A stretch of DNA of 64,000 nt from Hungatella sp. (GCA_022792815.1 JAAWBS010000033.1:1-64000); one strand, 5' to 3'. Counted from the first letter of the stretch, positions 19,250 to 31,209 are shown. Numbers and translations: made by a program. The notes: generated from the letters alone by a model not told the origin.

Positions 19250-20079
19250 TGACAAGAAAAAAGCGGATCCATACGATGATACGGCTGGTGCTGATCGGGC
19301 TCAGTTCTCTGATCGTGATCATTCCCCTCTATTTTGTGGTGCTCAATTCCTTTAAGCCCTACTCGGAGATCGCGGCCAATATCGCCGCGTGGCCGAAGGC
19401 GCCTACTCTGGCCAATTTCAGAGAAGCGTTCAGGCGTCTGAATTTCTGGCTGGCGCTAAAAAATACGGTGATCATCACGGTATTTTCGTCCATAGGGTGT
19501 GTCGTGCTCTCGGGCATGTCCGGATACTGGATTGCCCGTCACCCAAATGTATTTACAAGGACATGGGAGATCCTGATCATGTGCGGCATGTGTATCCCAT
19601 TCCAGTGCATCATGATCACCTTTGCAAAGATGATAGGGTTGCTGAAATTAGGAAATCATCTATTTGGAGTGATCTTAAGCTTCTGGGTATTTTCGCTCCC
19701 CATGTCCATGTTTCTGGTCACCGGTACGGTCAAGTCCGTGCCCTATGAGATCGAGGAGGCGGCGGTTATCGACGGCTGCAGGCCCCTTTCTCTTTACTGG
19801 CTGGTGGTGTTTCCGCTGATTAAGGGGACCATGTTCACCATCGTGTCCTTAAATGTACTGACTTACTGGAACGATTACCTTATGACACAGTTTATCCTTA
19901 CGAAAAATGCATATCGGACTCTGCAGATCACCATGCAGTCCCTGTTTAATGAGGCGTTTTTCTCCTGGGATACGGCTGTAGCTGCGGTGACTCTCTCTAT
20001 CCTGCCTCTGTTTCTCTTCTTTGTCCTGGCTCAGAAACAGGTCTTAGACGGTGTGACTGCAGGTTCGGTGAAGGGATGA
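19249..20079 (+). CDS. carbohydrate ABC transporter permease
   Basis: MalG/UgpE-like, EEAAVIDGCRPLSLYWLVVFPLI. Confidence 0.9.
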   Translation: MTRKKRIHTMIRLVLIGLSSLIVIIPLYFVVLNSFKPYSEIAANIAAWPKAPTLANFREAFRRLNFWLALKNTVIITVFSSIGCVVLSGMSGYWIARHPNVFTRTWEILIMCGMCIPFQCIMITFAKMIGLLKLGNHLFGVILSFWVFSLPMSMFLVTGTVKSVPYEIEEAAVIDGCRPLSLYWLVVFPLIKGTMFTIVSLNVLTYWNDYLMTQFILTKNAYRTLQITMQSLFNEAFFSWDTAVAAVTLSILPLFLFFVLAQKQVLDGVTAGSVKG

Positions 20080-20128
20080 AACACAAAGATCGGCGTGAAA
20101 ACGCTGAAAATATGAAGGAGGAAAAAAC

Positions 20129-21505
20129 ATGAAAAAAAGGATCTCGTTTCTGATGGCAGCTGCCATGGCGCTGAGCTTGACAGCGTGTTCATCCCAAAGT
20201 GCTTCCAAGGATCCCGCTTCCGGGAATACGGAGACGACAGCCGGGAAGGCGTCGGAGCAAAAACAGGGAGAGGCCGTGGGGAATGAAGAGAAAGGGGCAG
20301 ACGGAGGCATCAATCTCACCGTCATGATGCCTCTCGGACAGTGGACCGACAATTTTAACACCCTGATTGACTCCTACAAGGAGGAACACCCGGAGATCGG
20401 AACCATCGAAGCAACATTTCCCAGCTCCGACAAATATGAGGATCTGATGCGGGCAGCTCTGTCTGCCGGCGAGCTGCCGGATATCATCTCTCTGTCCTAT
20501 GGTGTCATGCAGGAGCAATGGTTTCCCTATTGCGTGGATTTAAAGGAAGGCTGTCCGGCCTATGACCTTCTGACGGAGGACCAGGTAAAGCTGGGAACTA
20601 CGGAGTATGGTATGATCATTATGCCCATCTACGTGGAGGGCACAGGAATCCTGTATAATACCAAGCTTCTGGCAGATGCAGGCTGGGATCACACGCCTCA
20701 GACCAGGGATGAGCTGGCCAGCCTGTGCGCCGACTTAAAGGCAGCAGGCATCACACCTTTTATGCACCAGTGGGGTGAGACCTATTTGAACCTGTTCAAC
20801 TGGGTAGGTCCTACATGGCTGGGCAATAAGGAGGGCGGCGGCATGGATTTCCTCAATAGCATGCTGGCCGGTGAGAATATGAACTTAGCAGAGGACAAAG
20901 AGTGGAATGATTTTATGGAGACCTATGCCATCTTGATCGAGTATGCCCAGGAAGGAGCCATCGCCACAGACAAGTGGACCTGCCGCAACGCCTTTTTCCT
21001 GGAGGAGTGTGCCATGCTGGTGGGGGAGGGCTCCTGGGAGACGCCTAACATCAACAACACCAATCCGGCGCTGTTAGACCACGTAAAACAGGACGTTCTT
21101 CCCTGTTCCAATGATCCGAAAGAGAATTACCTGCAGCTGCAGACCATAGCGGCTTCTGTGACTGACAGCGGCGATCCTGCCCGGGTGGCTGCGGCCAAGG
21201 ATTTCTTAAGCTATATCGTGTCTTCCGAGGAGGCACGGGTCTGGCATCAGGATACCATGGGGAGTCCCACGTCCATCGTCACTCTGGAACTGTCCGAAAA
21301 CCTTCCGGCCATTGCCGCGGATGTGGTAAATCTGATGAAGGAGGGCAGGGCTTCCGAGTCCATGTACACCTACATCCCTTCGGTGCTGCAGACCGATTTG
21401 GAGGAAGCGTGGGCGAGATTTGTGGCGCAGAATTTCTCCAGGGAAGAGTTTACGAAACGCTACGAAGAGATTTTCTCGAATTATGCGGCAGGAACATATC
21501 AATAA
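20129..21505 (+). CDS. extracellular sugar-binding lipoprotein
   Basis: signal LSLTACSSQ; SBP family 1 features. Confidence 0.9.
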   Translation: MKKRISFLMAAAMALSLTACSSQSASKDPASGNTETTAGKASEQKQGEAVGNEEKGADGGINLTVMMPLGQWTDNFNTLIDSYKEEHPEIGTIEATFPSSDKYEDLMRAALSAGELPDIISLSYGVMQEQWFPYCVDLKEGCPAYDLLTEDQVKLGTTEYGMIIMPIYVEGTGILYNTKLLADAGWDHTPQTRDELASLCADLKAAGITPFMHQWGETYLNLFNWVGPTWLGNKEGGGMDFLNSMLAGENMNLAEDKEWNDFMETYAILIEYAQEGAIATDKWTCRNAFFLEECAMLVGEGSWETPNINNTNPALLDHVKQDVLPCSNDPKENYLQLQTIAASVTDSGDPARVAAAKDFLSYIVSSEEARVWHQDTMGSPTSIVTLELSENLPAIAADVVNLMKEGRASESMYTYIPSVLQTDLEEAWARFVAQNFSREEFTKRYEEIFSNYAAGTYQ

Positions 21506-21526
21506 CATTATAATCAGGAGGGACAT

Positions 21527-22276
21527 ATGAAGAAAAATGCCTACATCTATTATGACAGAAGCCATGTGTGTAATTACGATGAAAACGGCGTGGATATCAT
21601 CGAATTGCTGCCGGGGACCCATGACGAAGTGCGGGCCTACAAATATTTTATGAAGGCAGGAAGCATGATCAGGCCTGAGACTTACCGAGATCAGACCGTC
21701 TTCTATATCTTCGACGGAAAGGGGGAAGGGGTGCTGAGGGACGAAGAAAAAGAGTACCGCTTAGATACCGTCTGCTTTTATGCCCCCAACTATGAGAAGG
21801 CTTCCTATTCCATCTATGCAGCGGAAGATATGGCTTTTATAAAGGTAGTGGCCAATATGGATTCCCACGACAAAGAGATGATGGCAAACTGCAGGCTCCG
21901 ACTTCCGTTTTTCCGCAGGGAGAGCCAGTGTGACCGCTATGACCAGGACTGCAAGACGCCGGGAACCATCTCGAGGACCGTGCTCTTCGGTGAGTTTGAC
22001 CGTTTAGGCCGTCTGACATGCGGGATCTGTGAGGGCGGCAACTGCGGGGGGACCGTGGAAAAGGGCCATCCGGAGGTTCATCAGTGGAACTATGCCATCG
22101 GAGAGTCTGACTATCAGATGACTGTGGGAAGTGAGGAAGAGGCGGTGACCTATGACCGCAGGGCGGGAGACTGGGACTTTATCCCTGCCGGACCGGATCA
22201 CAAGCTCTATGCGGGAAGCGGAAAAAAGGTTCATTATGTGTGGGTGGAATTTAATACTTATAAGAGAGGACACTAA
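21527..22276 (+). CDS. cupin-fold protein, paralog A
   Basis: EKGHPEVHQWNY..GESDYQM and WDFIPAGPDHKLYA motifs; shared with the next gene. Confidence 0.65.
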   Translation: MKKNAYIYYDRSHVCNYDENGVDIIELLPGTHDEVRAYKYFMKAGSMIRPETYRDQTVFYIFDGKGEGVLRDEEKEYRLDTVCFYAPNYEKASYSIYAAEDMAFIKVVANMDSHDKEMMANCRLRLPFFRRESQCDRYDQDCKTPGTISRTVLFGEFDRLGRLTCGICEGGNCGGTVEKGHPEVHQWNYAIGESDYQMTVGSEEEAVTYDRRAGDWDFIPAGPDHKLYAGSGKKVHYVWVEFNTYKRGH

Positions 22277-22290
22277 AAGGAGGAGAAATC

Positions 22291-23094
22291 ATGGCATATC
22301 CATATGTTTGCAAGGCGGATGTAGAGAAGAACTATGACGAGAAGGGATATTCTCAGATCGAGATGCCTCTGGACGCTGATTTTGAGGAGATCAAGCGCAG
22401 TGACATCAAATTCTACCGGTGCAGCCTAAAAGCAGGCTGCAGCGTCACTCCCAAGCTGGAGGAGGACCGCATCGTCATGCTGATCTTTAACGGAAAGAGA
22501 GCCTGCATCCGCTGCGGAGAGGACGTGTTCCATGTGACCCAGCCGGCCTTCTTTCTCCCGGATTTCGCAAAGCAGTCCTATGACATCGGGGCCTTGGAGG
22601 ACGTGGAATTTATCATGGGCGTGTTCGGGATGAATGACTGGGATCGGGAGAACTATCTCAAGTGGCATAAGCATTTGCCGTTTTTTGTTATGTATACCGA
22701 CGGGGTACAGTATGATCAGGACTGTAAAAAGCCGGGGACCCGGTCCTGGAGTATCTTACAGGGCATGCAGCTGGGACATGTGACAGCCGGAGTCGTACGG
22801 GCTGTGGGAGCAGGTACGGACGAGAAAGGCCACCCGGAGGTTCACCAGTGGAATTACTGTCTGGGAGATTCTGACTTTGACCTGGATGTGGAGGGAGAGA
22901 CTACCCCTCAGAGACCCGGTGATTTTTCCTTCATCTATGCAGGAAAAGATCACAAGCTGCTGGCGAAGCCGAATAAAGAGGTGTTCTACGTCTGGATCGA
23001 GTGGTATACATCGGACGATCTGACGGAATACTGGCTGTCCAGCGTACATAACGAGACGGCAAAAGAAGCTTATGCCAGAATCATGGAGAAATAG
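22291..23094 (+). CDS. cupin-fold protein, paralog B
   Basis: EKGHPEVHQWNYCLGDSDFDL and FSFIYAGKDHKLLA motifs. Confidence 0.65.
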   Translation: MAYPYVCKADVEKNYDEKGYSQIEMPLDADFEEIKRSDIKFYRCSLKAGCSVTPKLEEDRIVMLIFNGKRACIRCGEDVFHVTQPAFFLPDFAKQSYDIGALEDVEFIMGVFGMNDWDRENYLKWHKHLPFFVMYTDGVQYDQDCKKPGTRSWSILQGMQLGHVTAGVVRAVGAGTDEKGHPEVHQWNYCLGDSDFDLDVEGETTPQRPGDFSFIYAGKDHKLLAKPNKEVFYVWIEWYTSDDLTEYWLSSVHNETAKEAYARIMEK

Positions 23095-23107
23095 AAAAGC
23101 ACCTGCG

Positions 23108-23150
23108 GCCGCGCTCACTGCTGATTGGTTTTTTTAGCAGTGGGCGCGGC
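23108..23150 (+). terminator. terminator-like hairpin at end of sugar operon
   Basis: GCCGCGCTCACTGCT / AGCAGTGGGCGCGGC (one G.U). Confidence 0.65.
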
Positions 23151-23232
23151 TCTTGTCATTTCCCTGTTCCCATGATAGAATAGGACACAGAATCGTCTGA
23201 GCAGAAATTTATTAAGGAAGAGAGACCAAACA

Positions 23233-23808
23233 TTGAGAAACCTAAGACAGCAAATCGAACAATTTACCCCATGGAATCCGCAGGAGCAAAGGGACAGGGA
23301 TGTGATCGCCGCCTGCCTCGGCACCTATCCGGATATTTTTTTTCGAACCAATCTGACTATGCATATGACGGCATCGGCCTGGACCGTGAACCGGCAGAGG
23401 GACAAGGTCCTGATGGTCTATCACAATCTATACGATTCCTGGTCCTGGATGGGAGGGCATGCGGACGGGGAGGAGGATCTTTTAGCCGTCGCTCTTCGTG
23501 AGGTGAAGGAAGAGAGCGGGATCGAGTCCCTAAAACCGGTTATGGAAGAGATCTTTTCCCTGGAGGTGCTGACTGTGGACGGTCATGAGAAGAGAGGGGA
23601 GTATGTGCCCAGCCATCTCCACTTAAATGTGACCTATCTTCTGGAGGCCGATGACACGGAAGATCTGAGGGTGAAACCGGATGAGAACAGCGGGGTGGCA
23701 TGGTTCGGGCGCAATGAGGCTGTCGCCGCCTCTTCGGAACCGTGGTTTCGGCAGCGGATCTACGGGAAGCTGAATGAGAAATTGAACGTGGCGGACAAAA
23801 AGAGGTAG
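23233..23808 (+). CDS. NUDIX hydrolase
   Basis: [24 protein letters not shown] Nudix box. Confidence 0.9.
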   Translation: MRNLRQQIEQFTPWNPQEQRDRDVIAACLGTYPDIFFRTNLTMHMTASAWTVNRQRDKVLMVYHNLYDSWSWMGGHADGEEDLLAVALREVKEESGIESLKPVMEEIFSLEVLTVDGHEKRGEYVPSHLHLNVTYLLEADDTEDLRVKPDENSGVAWFGRNEAVAASSEPWFRQRIYGKLNEKLNVADKKR

Positions 23809-23900
23809 CAGGGGACGGACAGGGGACAAATATCCCATTGCAAAATAGGGAAAGTTGTTATATACTATTAGGGATTTGTATAGGAAACCAAGAGAAAAGG

Positions 23901-24422
23901 ATGGATAGAGACATGGCATTACTGGAAACATGGCGGAATTTAGCCTATGGCGACGGCCTGAACGATAAAGAGAGAGAGAATCTCTGGTCCGGATATTTTG
24001 CAATCGAGAAGGGGATCTACGAGAAGATTCTGTCCGACCCGACCCAGGTGATCGAGGGAACGGTGAAGGAGCTGGCAGAGAGGTATGGGACAGAGCTTCT
24101 GATCATGACCGGTTTTCTGGACGGGATCAACGAGAGCCTGAAGGGCTATCAGAATCCCATCGACACCATGGAAGAGGACACGGCGGTGAAGATCGAGATC
24201 GATCCGGAGAAGCTCTATTACAACATGGTGGAGGCCAAGGCGGACTGGCTTTATAATCTTCCTATGTGGGATGAGATCCTGACTCCGGATAAGAGAAAGG
24301 AGCTCTATAAGACCCAGAAGGCTTCCGGAACCGTGGTAAAGGGAGCAAAGATCGGGAGAAACGACCCCTGTCCCTGCGGCAGCGGATTAAAGTATAAGAA
24401 GTGCTGCGGCAAGAATCAGTAA
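23901..24422 (+). CDS. SEC-C metal-binding motif protein
   Basis: C-terminal [19 protein letters not shown]. Confidence 0.85.
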   Translation: MDRDMALLETWRNLAYGDGLNDKERENLWSGYFAIEKGIYEKILSDPTQVIEGTVKELAERYGTELLIMTGFLDGINESLKGYQNPIDTMEEDTAVKIEIDPEKLYYNMVEAKADWLYNLPMWDEILTPDKRKELYKTQKASGTVVKGAKIGRNDPCPCGSGLKYKKCCGKNQ

Positions 24423-24516
24423 GTCTGACCGGTGCGGGGATCAAGGTGCACGAAAGTTAACGAGAGCAGAGACATCGTCAAGGTGGCCTCTGCTTTTCTA
24501 TCATGGAGGAAAAACA

Positions 24517-25272
24517 TTGGACGCATATACAAGCTTTGCGGAGGTGTACGATCGGTTTATGGACAATATTCCCTATGGGGAATGGGCAGACTATGTGGAG
24601 AGCCTCCTGCAGGAATATAACATCCGGGACGGGCTGGTGCTGGAATTGGGATGCGGGACAGGGAGCTTTACGGAGATCCTGTCGGAGAAAGGCTATGATA
24701 TGATCGGTGTGGACAGCTCCGGCGATATGCTTCAGACGGCCATGGAAAAGAGGGCACAGTCCGGCCGTGATATCCTGTATCTCCTGCAGGACATGCGGGA
24801 ATTTGAGCTGTACGGGACTGTCCGGGCTGTGGTCAGCATCTGTGATTCTATGAACTATATCACGGAATATGAAGACCTGGTACAGGTGTTTCGGCTGGCC
24901 AACAATTACCTGGATCCCGGCGGCCTCCTGATCTTTGACCTGAATACGGAGTACAAGTATAAGAGGATCCTGGGAGATCATACCATCGCCGAGTGCAGGG
25001 ATGAGGTCAGCTTTATCTGGGACAACCATTACGACCGGGAGTCCAGGATCAATGAGTATGATCTGACTCTCTTTATCCAGGAGGAGGATGACCGGTACCG
25101 AAGGTTTGACGAGACCCATTATCAGAAGGCATACAGGACAGAGGAGATCGAACAGGCCATAAGAGATGCGGGGATGGAGCTGGCGGCTATGTATGATGCA
25201 TTTACCAGACAGCCGGTGAGAGAAGACAGCGAGCGGATCTATGTGATCGCGAGGGAGCGGGGGAAGCGGTGA
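24517..25272 (+). CDS. class I SAM-dependent methyltransferase
   Basis: VLELGCGTGSFTEILSEKGYDMIGVDSS. Confidence 0.88.
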   Translation: MDAYTSFAEVYDRFMDNIPYGEWADYVESLLQEYNIRDGLVLELGCGTGSFTEILSEKGYDMIGVDSSGDMLQTAMEKRAQSGRDILYLLQDMREFELYGTVRAVVSICDSMNYITEYEDLVQVFRLANNYLDPGGLLIFDLNTEYKYKRILGDHTIAECRDEVSFIWDNHYDRESRINEYDLTLFIQEEDDRYRRFDETHYQKAYRTEEIEQAIRDAGMELAAMYDAFTRQPVREDSERIYVIARERGKR

Positions 25273-25383
25273 CAGAAATCGGTGTGGTTAAATGCCATGC
25301 ATAAGGAAAACATAGTGACAGAGGCCACATGGAGGGGAAAAACCGGCCATGGGGCTGTATCGTGAGAAAGGACGAAATCAGAG

Positions 25384-26265
25384 ATGACAGATTATATCAT
25401 CAGAGGGACAGCTGCAGGAGGGCAGATTCGGGCATTTGCGGCCACCACGAGAGAACTGGTGGAAAAGGCCAGGCAGAGTCACAATACCAGTCCGGTGGCC
25501 ACGGCGGCTCTGGGACGGCTTCTGACAGCGGGAGCCATGATGGGGAGTATGATGAAGAATGAGGACGATTTGCTGACCTTGAAGATCGAGGGGGACGGCC
25601 CTATCGGAGGGCTGACGGTGACGGCGGACAGCAGAGGGGCGGTGAAGGGATATGTGAACAATCCCATGATGGTACTTCCCTGCAATGATAAGGGGAAGCT
25701 GGATGTGGGAGGTGCATTGGGACTGGGGGTGCTCAGCGTGATCCAGGATATCGGGCTGAAGGAGCCCTATGTGGGGCAGACTATCCTGGTGACCGGAGAG
25801 ATCGGGGAGGATCTGACCTATTATTATGCCACCTCGGAACAGACTCCCTCCAGTGTGGCCCTGGGTGTGCTGATGAACAGGGACAATACGGTGAGGCAGG
25901 CAGGCGGCTTCATCCTCCAGCTGATGCCGGGGGCAGAGGAAAGCGTCGTCGCGGCTCTTGAGACAAAGCTTGGGGAGGTCTCTTCCGTCACCGCTCTTCT
26001 GGATGAGGGGATGACACCGGAGGATATCTTAAACAGGATTCTGGGAGACATGGAACCGGAGATCACAGACCGGATGGACACGGCTTTTGTGTGCAACTGT
26101 GACAAACAGAGGGTGGAGAAGGCTCTCTTAAGCATCGGAAAGCAGGAATTGAAGGCCATGATCGACGACGGGAAACCGGTGGAGTGCAGCTGCCATTTCT
26201 GCAATACCAATTATGAGTTTTCTGTGGAGGAACTGAAAGAGCTCTATGAGAGAGCCATAAGGTGA
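25384..26265 (+). CDS. hslO: Hsp33 redox-regulated chaperone
   Basis: C-terminal FVCNCDKQRVEKAL.. ECSCHFCNTNYEFS zinc motif. Confidence 0.93.
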   Translation: MTDYIIRGTAAGGQIRAFAATTRELVEKARQSHNTSPVATAALGRLLTAGAMMGSMMKNEDDLLTLKIEGDGPIGGLTVTADSRGAVKGYVNNPMMVLPCNDKGKLDVGGALGLGVLSVIQDIGLKEPYVGQTILVTGEIGEDLTYYYATSEQTPSSVALGVLMNRDNTVRQAGGFILQLMPGAEESVVAALETKLGEVSSVTALLDEGMTPEDILNRILGDMEPEITDRMDTAFVCNCDKQRVEKALLSIGKQELKAMIDDGKPVECSCHFCNTNYEFSVEELKELYERAIR

Positions 26266-26287
26266 ATTCGGTTGACGGAAAAGACAA

Positions 26288-26320
26288 AAAACGCGCCCTC
26301 CCGGCGCGTTTTCCGTTTAA
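26288..26320 (+). terminator. terminator after hslO
   Basis: AAAACGCGCCctcccGGCGCGTTTT. Confidence 0.8.
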
Positions 26321-26451
26321 TCAAAGTACGGTGTAGAGCTCTCTTCTTTTACATAATTCAAGTCCCCCCAGGCATACAGCCGCAGGCTTTATCCCCTCGA
26401 TGAAAAGATCGATCTATATAAAATGAAAAAGGTACACTGATAACTAGTTGA

Positions 26452-26652
26452 TTATAATTTGGTCACGTTCGTGGCCTGTGGTCCCTTTGCGCCTTCGATG
26501 ACGTCAAATTCAACAGCAGCTCCCTCATCCAGTGACTTGTAGCCTTCCATGTTCAGGCCGGAGTAGTGAACGAATACATCGTTGCCTTCCTCGTCACAGA
26601 TGAAGCCATAACCTTTCTGATTGTTGAACCACTTTACGGTACCCTTGCTCAT
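26452..26652 (-). CDS. cspA: cold shock protein
   Basis: [31 protein letters not shown]. Confidence 0.95.
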   Translation of the reverse strand: MSKGTVKWFNNQKGYGFICDEEGNDVFVHYSGLNMEGYKSLDEGAAVEFDVIEGAKGPQATNVTKL

Positions 26653-26831
26653 GATGCCTACCTCCAAATAGATATAAAAAATATGTTTGTACTGCAGGAT
26701 ATTCTGCAGCTGACATAAGAATAGCATAATCGGGAAACACTGTCAAATGGTTTTCATGGAAATTCTTGCGAAACTCACCAATCCATGTTACGATGAAATC
26801 ATATGACGGATTCAGGCCAGGAGGAGAGAAG

Positions 26832-27380
26832 ATGGTACCATTTCACAATATCAAAAACCATGTTAAGACCATCACGGAGCACAAGCTGTTGGTCATGAAA
26901 TACTGCTTTCAGGTAGGGCTGTACCGCCAGGGGCTGCTCCATGATCTGTCCAAGTACGGGGCGGAGGAATTCTGCAGCGGCGTGTATTACTATCAGGGCA
27001 ATCGGAGCCCTCACGCGGCAGCCAGGGAGATCTGCGGCTTCTCGGAGGCGTGGCTCCACCATAAGGGGCGGAACAAACACCATTTTGAATACTGGATCGA
27101 CTACACAGCCAGGAAGGAGGAGGGGCTGGTGGGCCACAAGATGCCTTTAAAGTACGTGGTCGAGATGGTGATGGACCGGATTGCCGCCAGCAAGGTCTAC
27201 AAGGGGAAGGAATATACCTCCGGATCTCCGCTGGAATACTATGAGAGGGAGAAACCTTTTATCCTGATGGACCGGCAGACGAAAGCGCTTTTGGAGACCT
27301 TGCTCCGCATGCTGGCCGAGAAGGGGGAGAAGAGGACATTTGCTTATATAAGGAAGCTGCTTAGAAAAGGGAGCTACTGA
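26832..27380 (+). CDS. DUF5662-like protein
   Basis: HDLSKYGAEEF..AWLHHKGRNKHHFEYWIDY. Confidence 0.65.
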   Translation: MVPFHNIKNHVKTITEHKLLVMKYCFQVGLYRQGLLHDLSKYGAEEFCSGVYYYQGNRSPHAAAREICGFSEAWLHHKGRNKHHFEYWIDYTARKEEGLVGHKMPLKYVVEMVMDRIAASKVYKGKEYTSGSPLEYYEREKPFILMDRQTKALLETLLRMLAEKGEKRTFAYIRKLLRKGSY

Positions 27381-27451
27381 GATGCATAGAAACCGGGCTT
27401 TCGGCACAGACTGATGACAAAAAGACAATGTGTGCAAAGGAGCAGGGGACT

Positions 27452-28156
27452 ATGAATCGAGACGAGAAGAAGACGGAGAAAGAGATCGAGCAGAAGGAAG
27501 ACGAGAAGCTGGAAGAATACGGGCAGATGACTTTGGAGGAGAACCAGAAAAAGAGAAAGATCCATCTGCTGTCCATCATCGGGGAAGTGGAAGGGCATGA
27601 GAATGCTCCGGGAAACTCCAAGACCACGAAATACGATCATGTGCTGCCTCAGCTGGCGGCTTTGGAGGACAACGACCAGGTGGAGGGCATGCTGGTTCTT
27701 CTCAACACCTCCGGAGGAGATGTGGACGCAGGGCTTGCCATCGCGGAGATGATCTCTTCCCTGTCCATGCCTACGGTGTCCCTGGTCCTGGGAGGCAGCC
27801 ATTCCATCGGCGTGCCCCTGGCGGTGTGCACGGATTATTCCTTTATCGTGCCCACGGGGACCATGATGGTTCACCCGGTTCGGATGACCGGTATGGTCAT
27901 CGGTGCCGCTCAGACTTACGAGTATTTTGAGATGATTCAGGATCGAATCTTAAGCTTTGTGTCCGGTCACTCGGATATCGCCTACGACCAGGTGAAGCGC
28001 CTCATGCTGAACACGGAGATGCTCACCAGAGATCTGGGAACGGTTCTCGTGGGAAAGGAGGCGGTGGACCAAGGGCTGATCAATGAGGTGGGAGGGATCC
28101 GGGAGGCGCTGGGAAAGCTCCATCAGCTGATCGATGAGAAGAGAGGGGGCTCATAA
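27452..28156 (+). CDS. ClpP-like protease (TepA type)
   Basis: LLNTSGGDVDAGLAIAEMI..LGGSHSIGVPLAV. Confidence 0.82.
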   Translation: MNRDEKKTEKEIEQKEDEKLEEYGQMTLEENQKKRKIHLLSIIGEVEGHENAPGNSKTTKYDHVLPQLAALEDNDQVEGMLVLLNTSGGDVDAGLAIAEMISSLSMPTVSLVLGGSHSIGVPLAVCTDYSFIVPTGTMMVHPVRMTGMVIGAAQTYEYFEMIQDRILSFVSGHSDIAYDQVKRLMLNTEMLTRDLGTVLVGKEAVDQGLINEVGGIREALGKLHQLIDEKRGGS

Positions 28157-28272
28157 CCCACTTGTGAATACCCTGACGGAACCGGAGAGGTATGTCCTTG
28201 CAATTTCTCTTGTTTTTTTGTATACTATCCTCATTGAGAAAAAAGCAGAGATTGTAAGGAGGCAGAGAATCG

Positions 28273-31209
28273 GTGGCTCAGGGAGCAAAAAAGGGAAAGC
28301 AGACGGCAAAAAAGCCGTCTCGGTCAAATACAAAACGACAGACTCAGACAAAAAAGCAGGAGCCGCAGAGTGAATTTATCAGGGGAGAAGTGCTGCTGAT
28401 CGCATCCTTTGCCCTGGCGGTCCTGTTATTTTTAAGTAACTTTCATTTGTGTGGTGTGGCAGGAGATTATTTGAGAAAGGTACAGCTGGGAATCTTCGGA
28501 ATGATCGGTTTTGTTGCACCTGTTCTTTTGTTTGTAGGTACCTGTTTCTGTATGTCCAACCAGGGCAATCCCATCGCCACGCTGAAGATGACGGCGGCTG
28601 TGGCCGGGACGCTGACTCTGTGCGGGTTGGCGGAGATGCTGTTCGGAGGCGGATACAAGGACGGCCAGAAGATCATGGACGCATTTGCCAGAGCCGCGGA
28701 CAAGGGGATGGGAGGCGGTCTCATCGGAGGCTTTCTCGCCCAGGGCCTGGGCTCTGTGGTGGGAGTGGTGGGAACTTACCTGATCCTTCTGGTGGTTTTC
28801 ATCATCTGCTGCGTCTGTGTCACGGAGAAGTCTCTGGTGGCAGCGGTGAAGAGAGGCGGAGGAAAGGCCTACCAGTACGCCAGAGAGGATGCAGACCGGA
28901 GAAGGATCATCCACGAGGAGCGGAGAGAAGAGAGGAGACGGCTGAGGGAAGAACAGAGGGTGAGGGGGGTCAATCTGGACTCGACCCGGCTGGGCTTTGA
29001 GGAGCCGGAGGAAGAATTCTATGAGGAAGCCTCCTGTCAGCAGGAGTATGATGACAGCGCTTACTCAGACGGTGGGTATTCTGATCCGAAAGAGGCCGGG
29101 GCAGATGAGGTGAAGGAGGAATATGAAGAGCCGGTGAGAAAGGCAGTCCCGGAGACCGCCCTGAACGATATGCCCCGGGAGCGGAGGGAGGACGTGTTTA
29201 CAGGCAGGATCTCCCTTCCTCCGGAGTACATAGAGGAGGACGACAGCGCGCCATTTGATGCCGACGATGTGATCACGGTTCAGGAGGCCCTTCGGTTGGC
29301 GTGGCAGGAGGAAGCCGAAGCGGCGGCTGCCGGGGACTGGGAAGAGGATTTTGCCGGCGAGGAGACACCGGAGGAAGCCAGATTCCCGGAGCCGCCTGTG
29401 TATGAAGCGCCTGTCAGAGAACCGGAGAGGGGCGGGAGTCGCCCTGGCGGCTCGGTGTTTGACCGGGATTTGATTTCGCCGGGAGAGGAACCGGTTTTTG
29501 GCGGGGCAGCAAAAGAGGAGTCGGACAGTGAGCCTCCGGAGTACTTGAGCACGGAGATCGTGGACGATTTTGAGATTCCCCAGGAGACCAAGCGGGTGGT
29601 GACAAGCACAGGCAAGATTATAGAGAACGACACGGAGGCATTAAAGAAGAAGCTGGAGTCCAGAAGGAAGGAGATTCGAGAGGAGAAAGGCGATCCGGCT
29701 CTGGCGGTGGCGGCTCAGATTCAGGAGAAGAAGGCGGAGAAGAAAGAGTACCAGTTTCCTCCGGTGACTCTTCTGAAGCGGGGAAGCCGGCCCTCTGGGG
29801 CTTACTCGGAGCAGGAGTATAAGGAGACCGCCATCAAGCTGCAGCAGACTCTGAAGAATTTCGGCGTGGGAGTGACGGTGACCAACATCAGCTGCGGTCC
29901 GGCGGTAACCCGGTATGAACTGCACCCGGAGCAGGGAGTGAAGGTGAGCAAGATCGTAGGGCTGGCAGATGACATCAAATTAAGCCTGGCAGCCGCGGAT
30001 ATCCGCATCGAGGCCCCGATCCCCGGCAAGTCCGCCGTGGGAATCGAGGTCCCCAACAAGGAGAATGTCACCGTGTACTTAAGGGAGATCTTTGAGGCCG
30101 AGGAGTTTAAAAAGGCCTCCTCCAAGCTGTCCTTTGCGGTGGGAAAAGATATCGGAGGCCAGGTGGTGGTGACGGATATCGCCAAGATGCCCCATCTTCT
30201 CATCGCGGGAGCCACCGGCTCCGGCAAGTCGGTGTGTATCAATACCCTGATCATGAGCATCATCTTCAAGGCCAGCCCGGATGACGTGAAGATGATCATG
30301 GTGGATCCCAAGGTGGTGGAGTTAAGCGCCTACAACGGTATCCCCCACCTGCTGATCCCGGTAGTCACGGATCCCAAGAAGGCATCGGGGGCATTAAACT
30401 GGGCCGTGGCGGAGATGATGAGCCGCTATGACAAGTTCGCCCAGTACAATGTGAGGAATTTAAGCGGGTACAATGCCAAGATCGACAGCATAAAGGACAT
30501 TGAGGATGAGAACAAGCCGGAGAAGATGCCCCAGATCATCATTATCATCGATGAGCTGGCCGATCTCATGATGGTGTCCCCGGGGGAGGTGGAGGATGCC
30601 ATCTGCCGTCTGGCTCAGCTTGCCAGGGCGGCGGGGATCCATCTGGTCATCGCCACTCAGAGACCGTCGGTGAATGTCATCACCGGTCTGATCAAGGCCA
30701 ATGTTCCGTCCAGAATCGCCTTTGCCGTGTCATCAGGCGTGGATTCCCGAACCATCATCGACATGTACGGCGCGGAGAAGCTGCTGGGCAAGGGGGACAT
30801 GCTGTTCTACCCGTCAGGAGTCCCCAAGCCTCAGAGAGTCCAGGGCGCCTTTGTGTCCGACTCGGAGGTGGCGGCCGTGGTGGAATTTCTCGCCGCCCAG
30901 GACATGACGGCCGAGTATCGGCCGGACATCGAGAGCAGGATTGCGGTTCCTGCCGCGGGACCGGCCTCAGAGCCTAAGGGCAGCGGCAGAGACGAGTATT
31001 TTGAGCAGGCCGGCCGGTTTATCATAGAGAAAGAGAAGGCATCCATCGGCATGCTGCAGCGGATGTACAAAATCGGTTTTAACCGGGCAGCCAGGATCAT
31101 GGATCAGCTGGCAGAGGCCGGAGTGGTCGGCGAGGAGGAAGGGACCAAGCCTCGGAGAGTGCAGATGACGATGGAAGAGTTCGACGAGTTTTTGAGACAG
31201 GAGCAGTGA
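28273..31209 (+). CDS. ftsK: DNA translocase FtsK/SpoIIIE
   Basis: [20 protein letters not shown] gamma domain, four N-terminal TMs; GTG start. Confidence 0.93.
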   Translation: MAQGAKKGKQTAKKPSRSNTKRQTQTKKQEPQSEFIRGEVLLIASFALAVLLFLSNFHLCGVAGDYLRKVQLGIFGMIGFVAPVLLFVGTCFCMSNQGNPIATLKMTAAVAGTLTLCGLAEMLFGGGYKDGQKIMDAFARAADKGMGGGLIGGFLAQGLGSVVGVVGTYLILLVVFIICCVCVTEKSLVAAVKRGGGKAYQYAREDADRRRIIHEERREERRRLREEQRVRGVNLDSTRLGFEEPEEEFYEEASCQQEYDDSAYSDGGYSDPKEAGADEVKEEYEEPVRKAVPETALNDMPRERREDVFTGRISLPPEYIEEDDSAPFDADDVITVQEALRLAWQEEAEAAAAGDWEEDFAGEETPEEARFPEPPVYEAPVREPERGGSRPGGSVFDRDLISPGEEPVFGGAAKEESDSEPPEYLSTEIVDDFEIPQETKRVVTSTGKIIENDTEALKKKLESRRKEIREEKGDPALAVAAQIQEKKAEKKEYQFPPVTLLKRGSRPSGAYSEQEYKETAIKLQQTLKNFGVGVTVTNISCGPAVTRYELHPEQGVKVSKIVGLADDIKLSLAAADIRIEAPIPGKSAVGIEVPNKENVTVYLREIFEAEEFKKASSKLSFAVGKDIGGQVVVTDIAKMPHLLIAGATGSGKSVCINTLIMSIIFKASPDDVKMIMVDPKVVELSAYNGIPHLLIPVVTDPKKASGALNWAVAEMMSRYDKFAQYNVRNLSGYNAKIDSIKDIEDENKPEKMPQIIIIIDELADLMMVSPGEVEDAICRLAQLARAAGIHLVIATQRPSVNVITGLIKANVPSRIAFAVSSGVDSRTIIDMYGAEKLLGKGDMLFYPSGVPKPQRVQGAFVSDSEVAAVVEFLAAQDMTAEYRPDIESRIAVPAAGPASEPKGSGRDEYFEQAGRFIIEKEKASIGMLQRMYKIGFNRAARIMDQLAEAGVVGEEEGTKPRRVQMTMEEFDEFLRQEQ

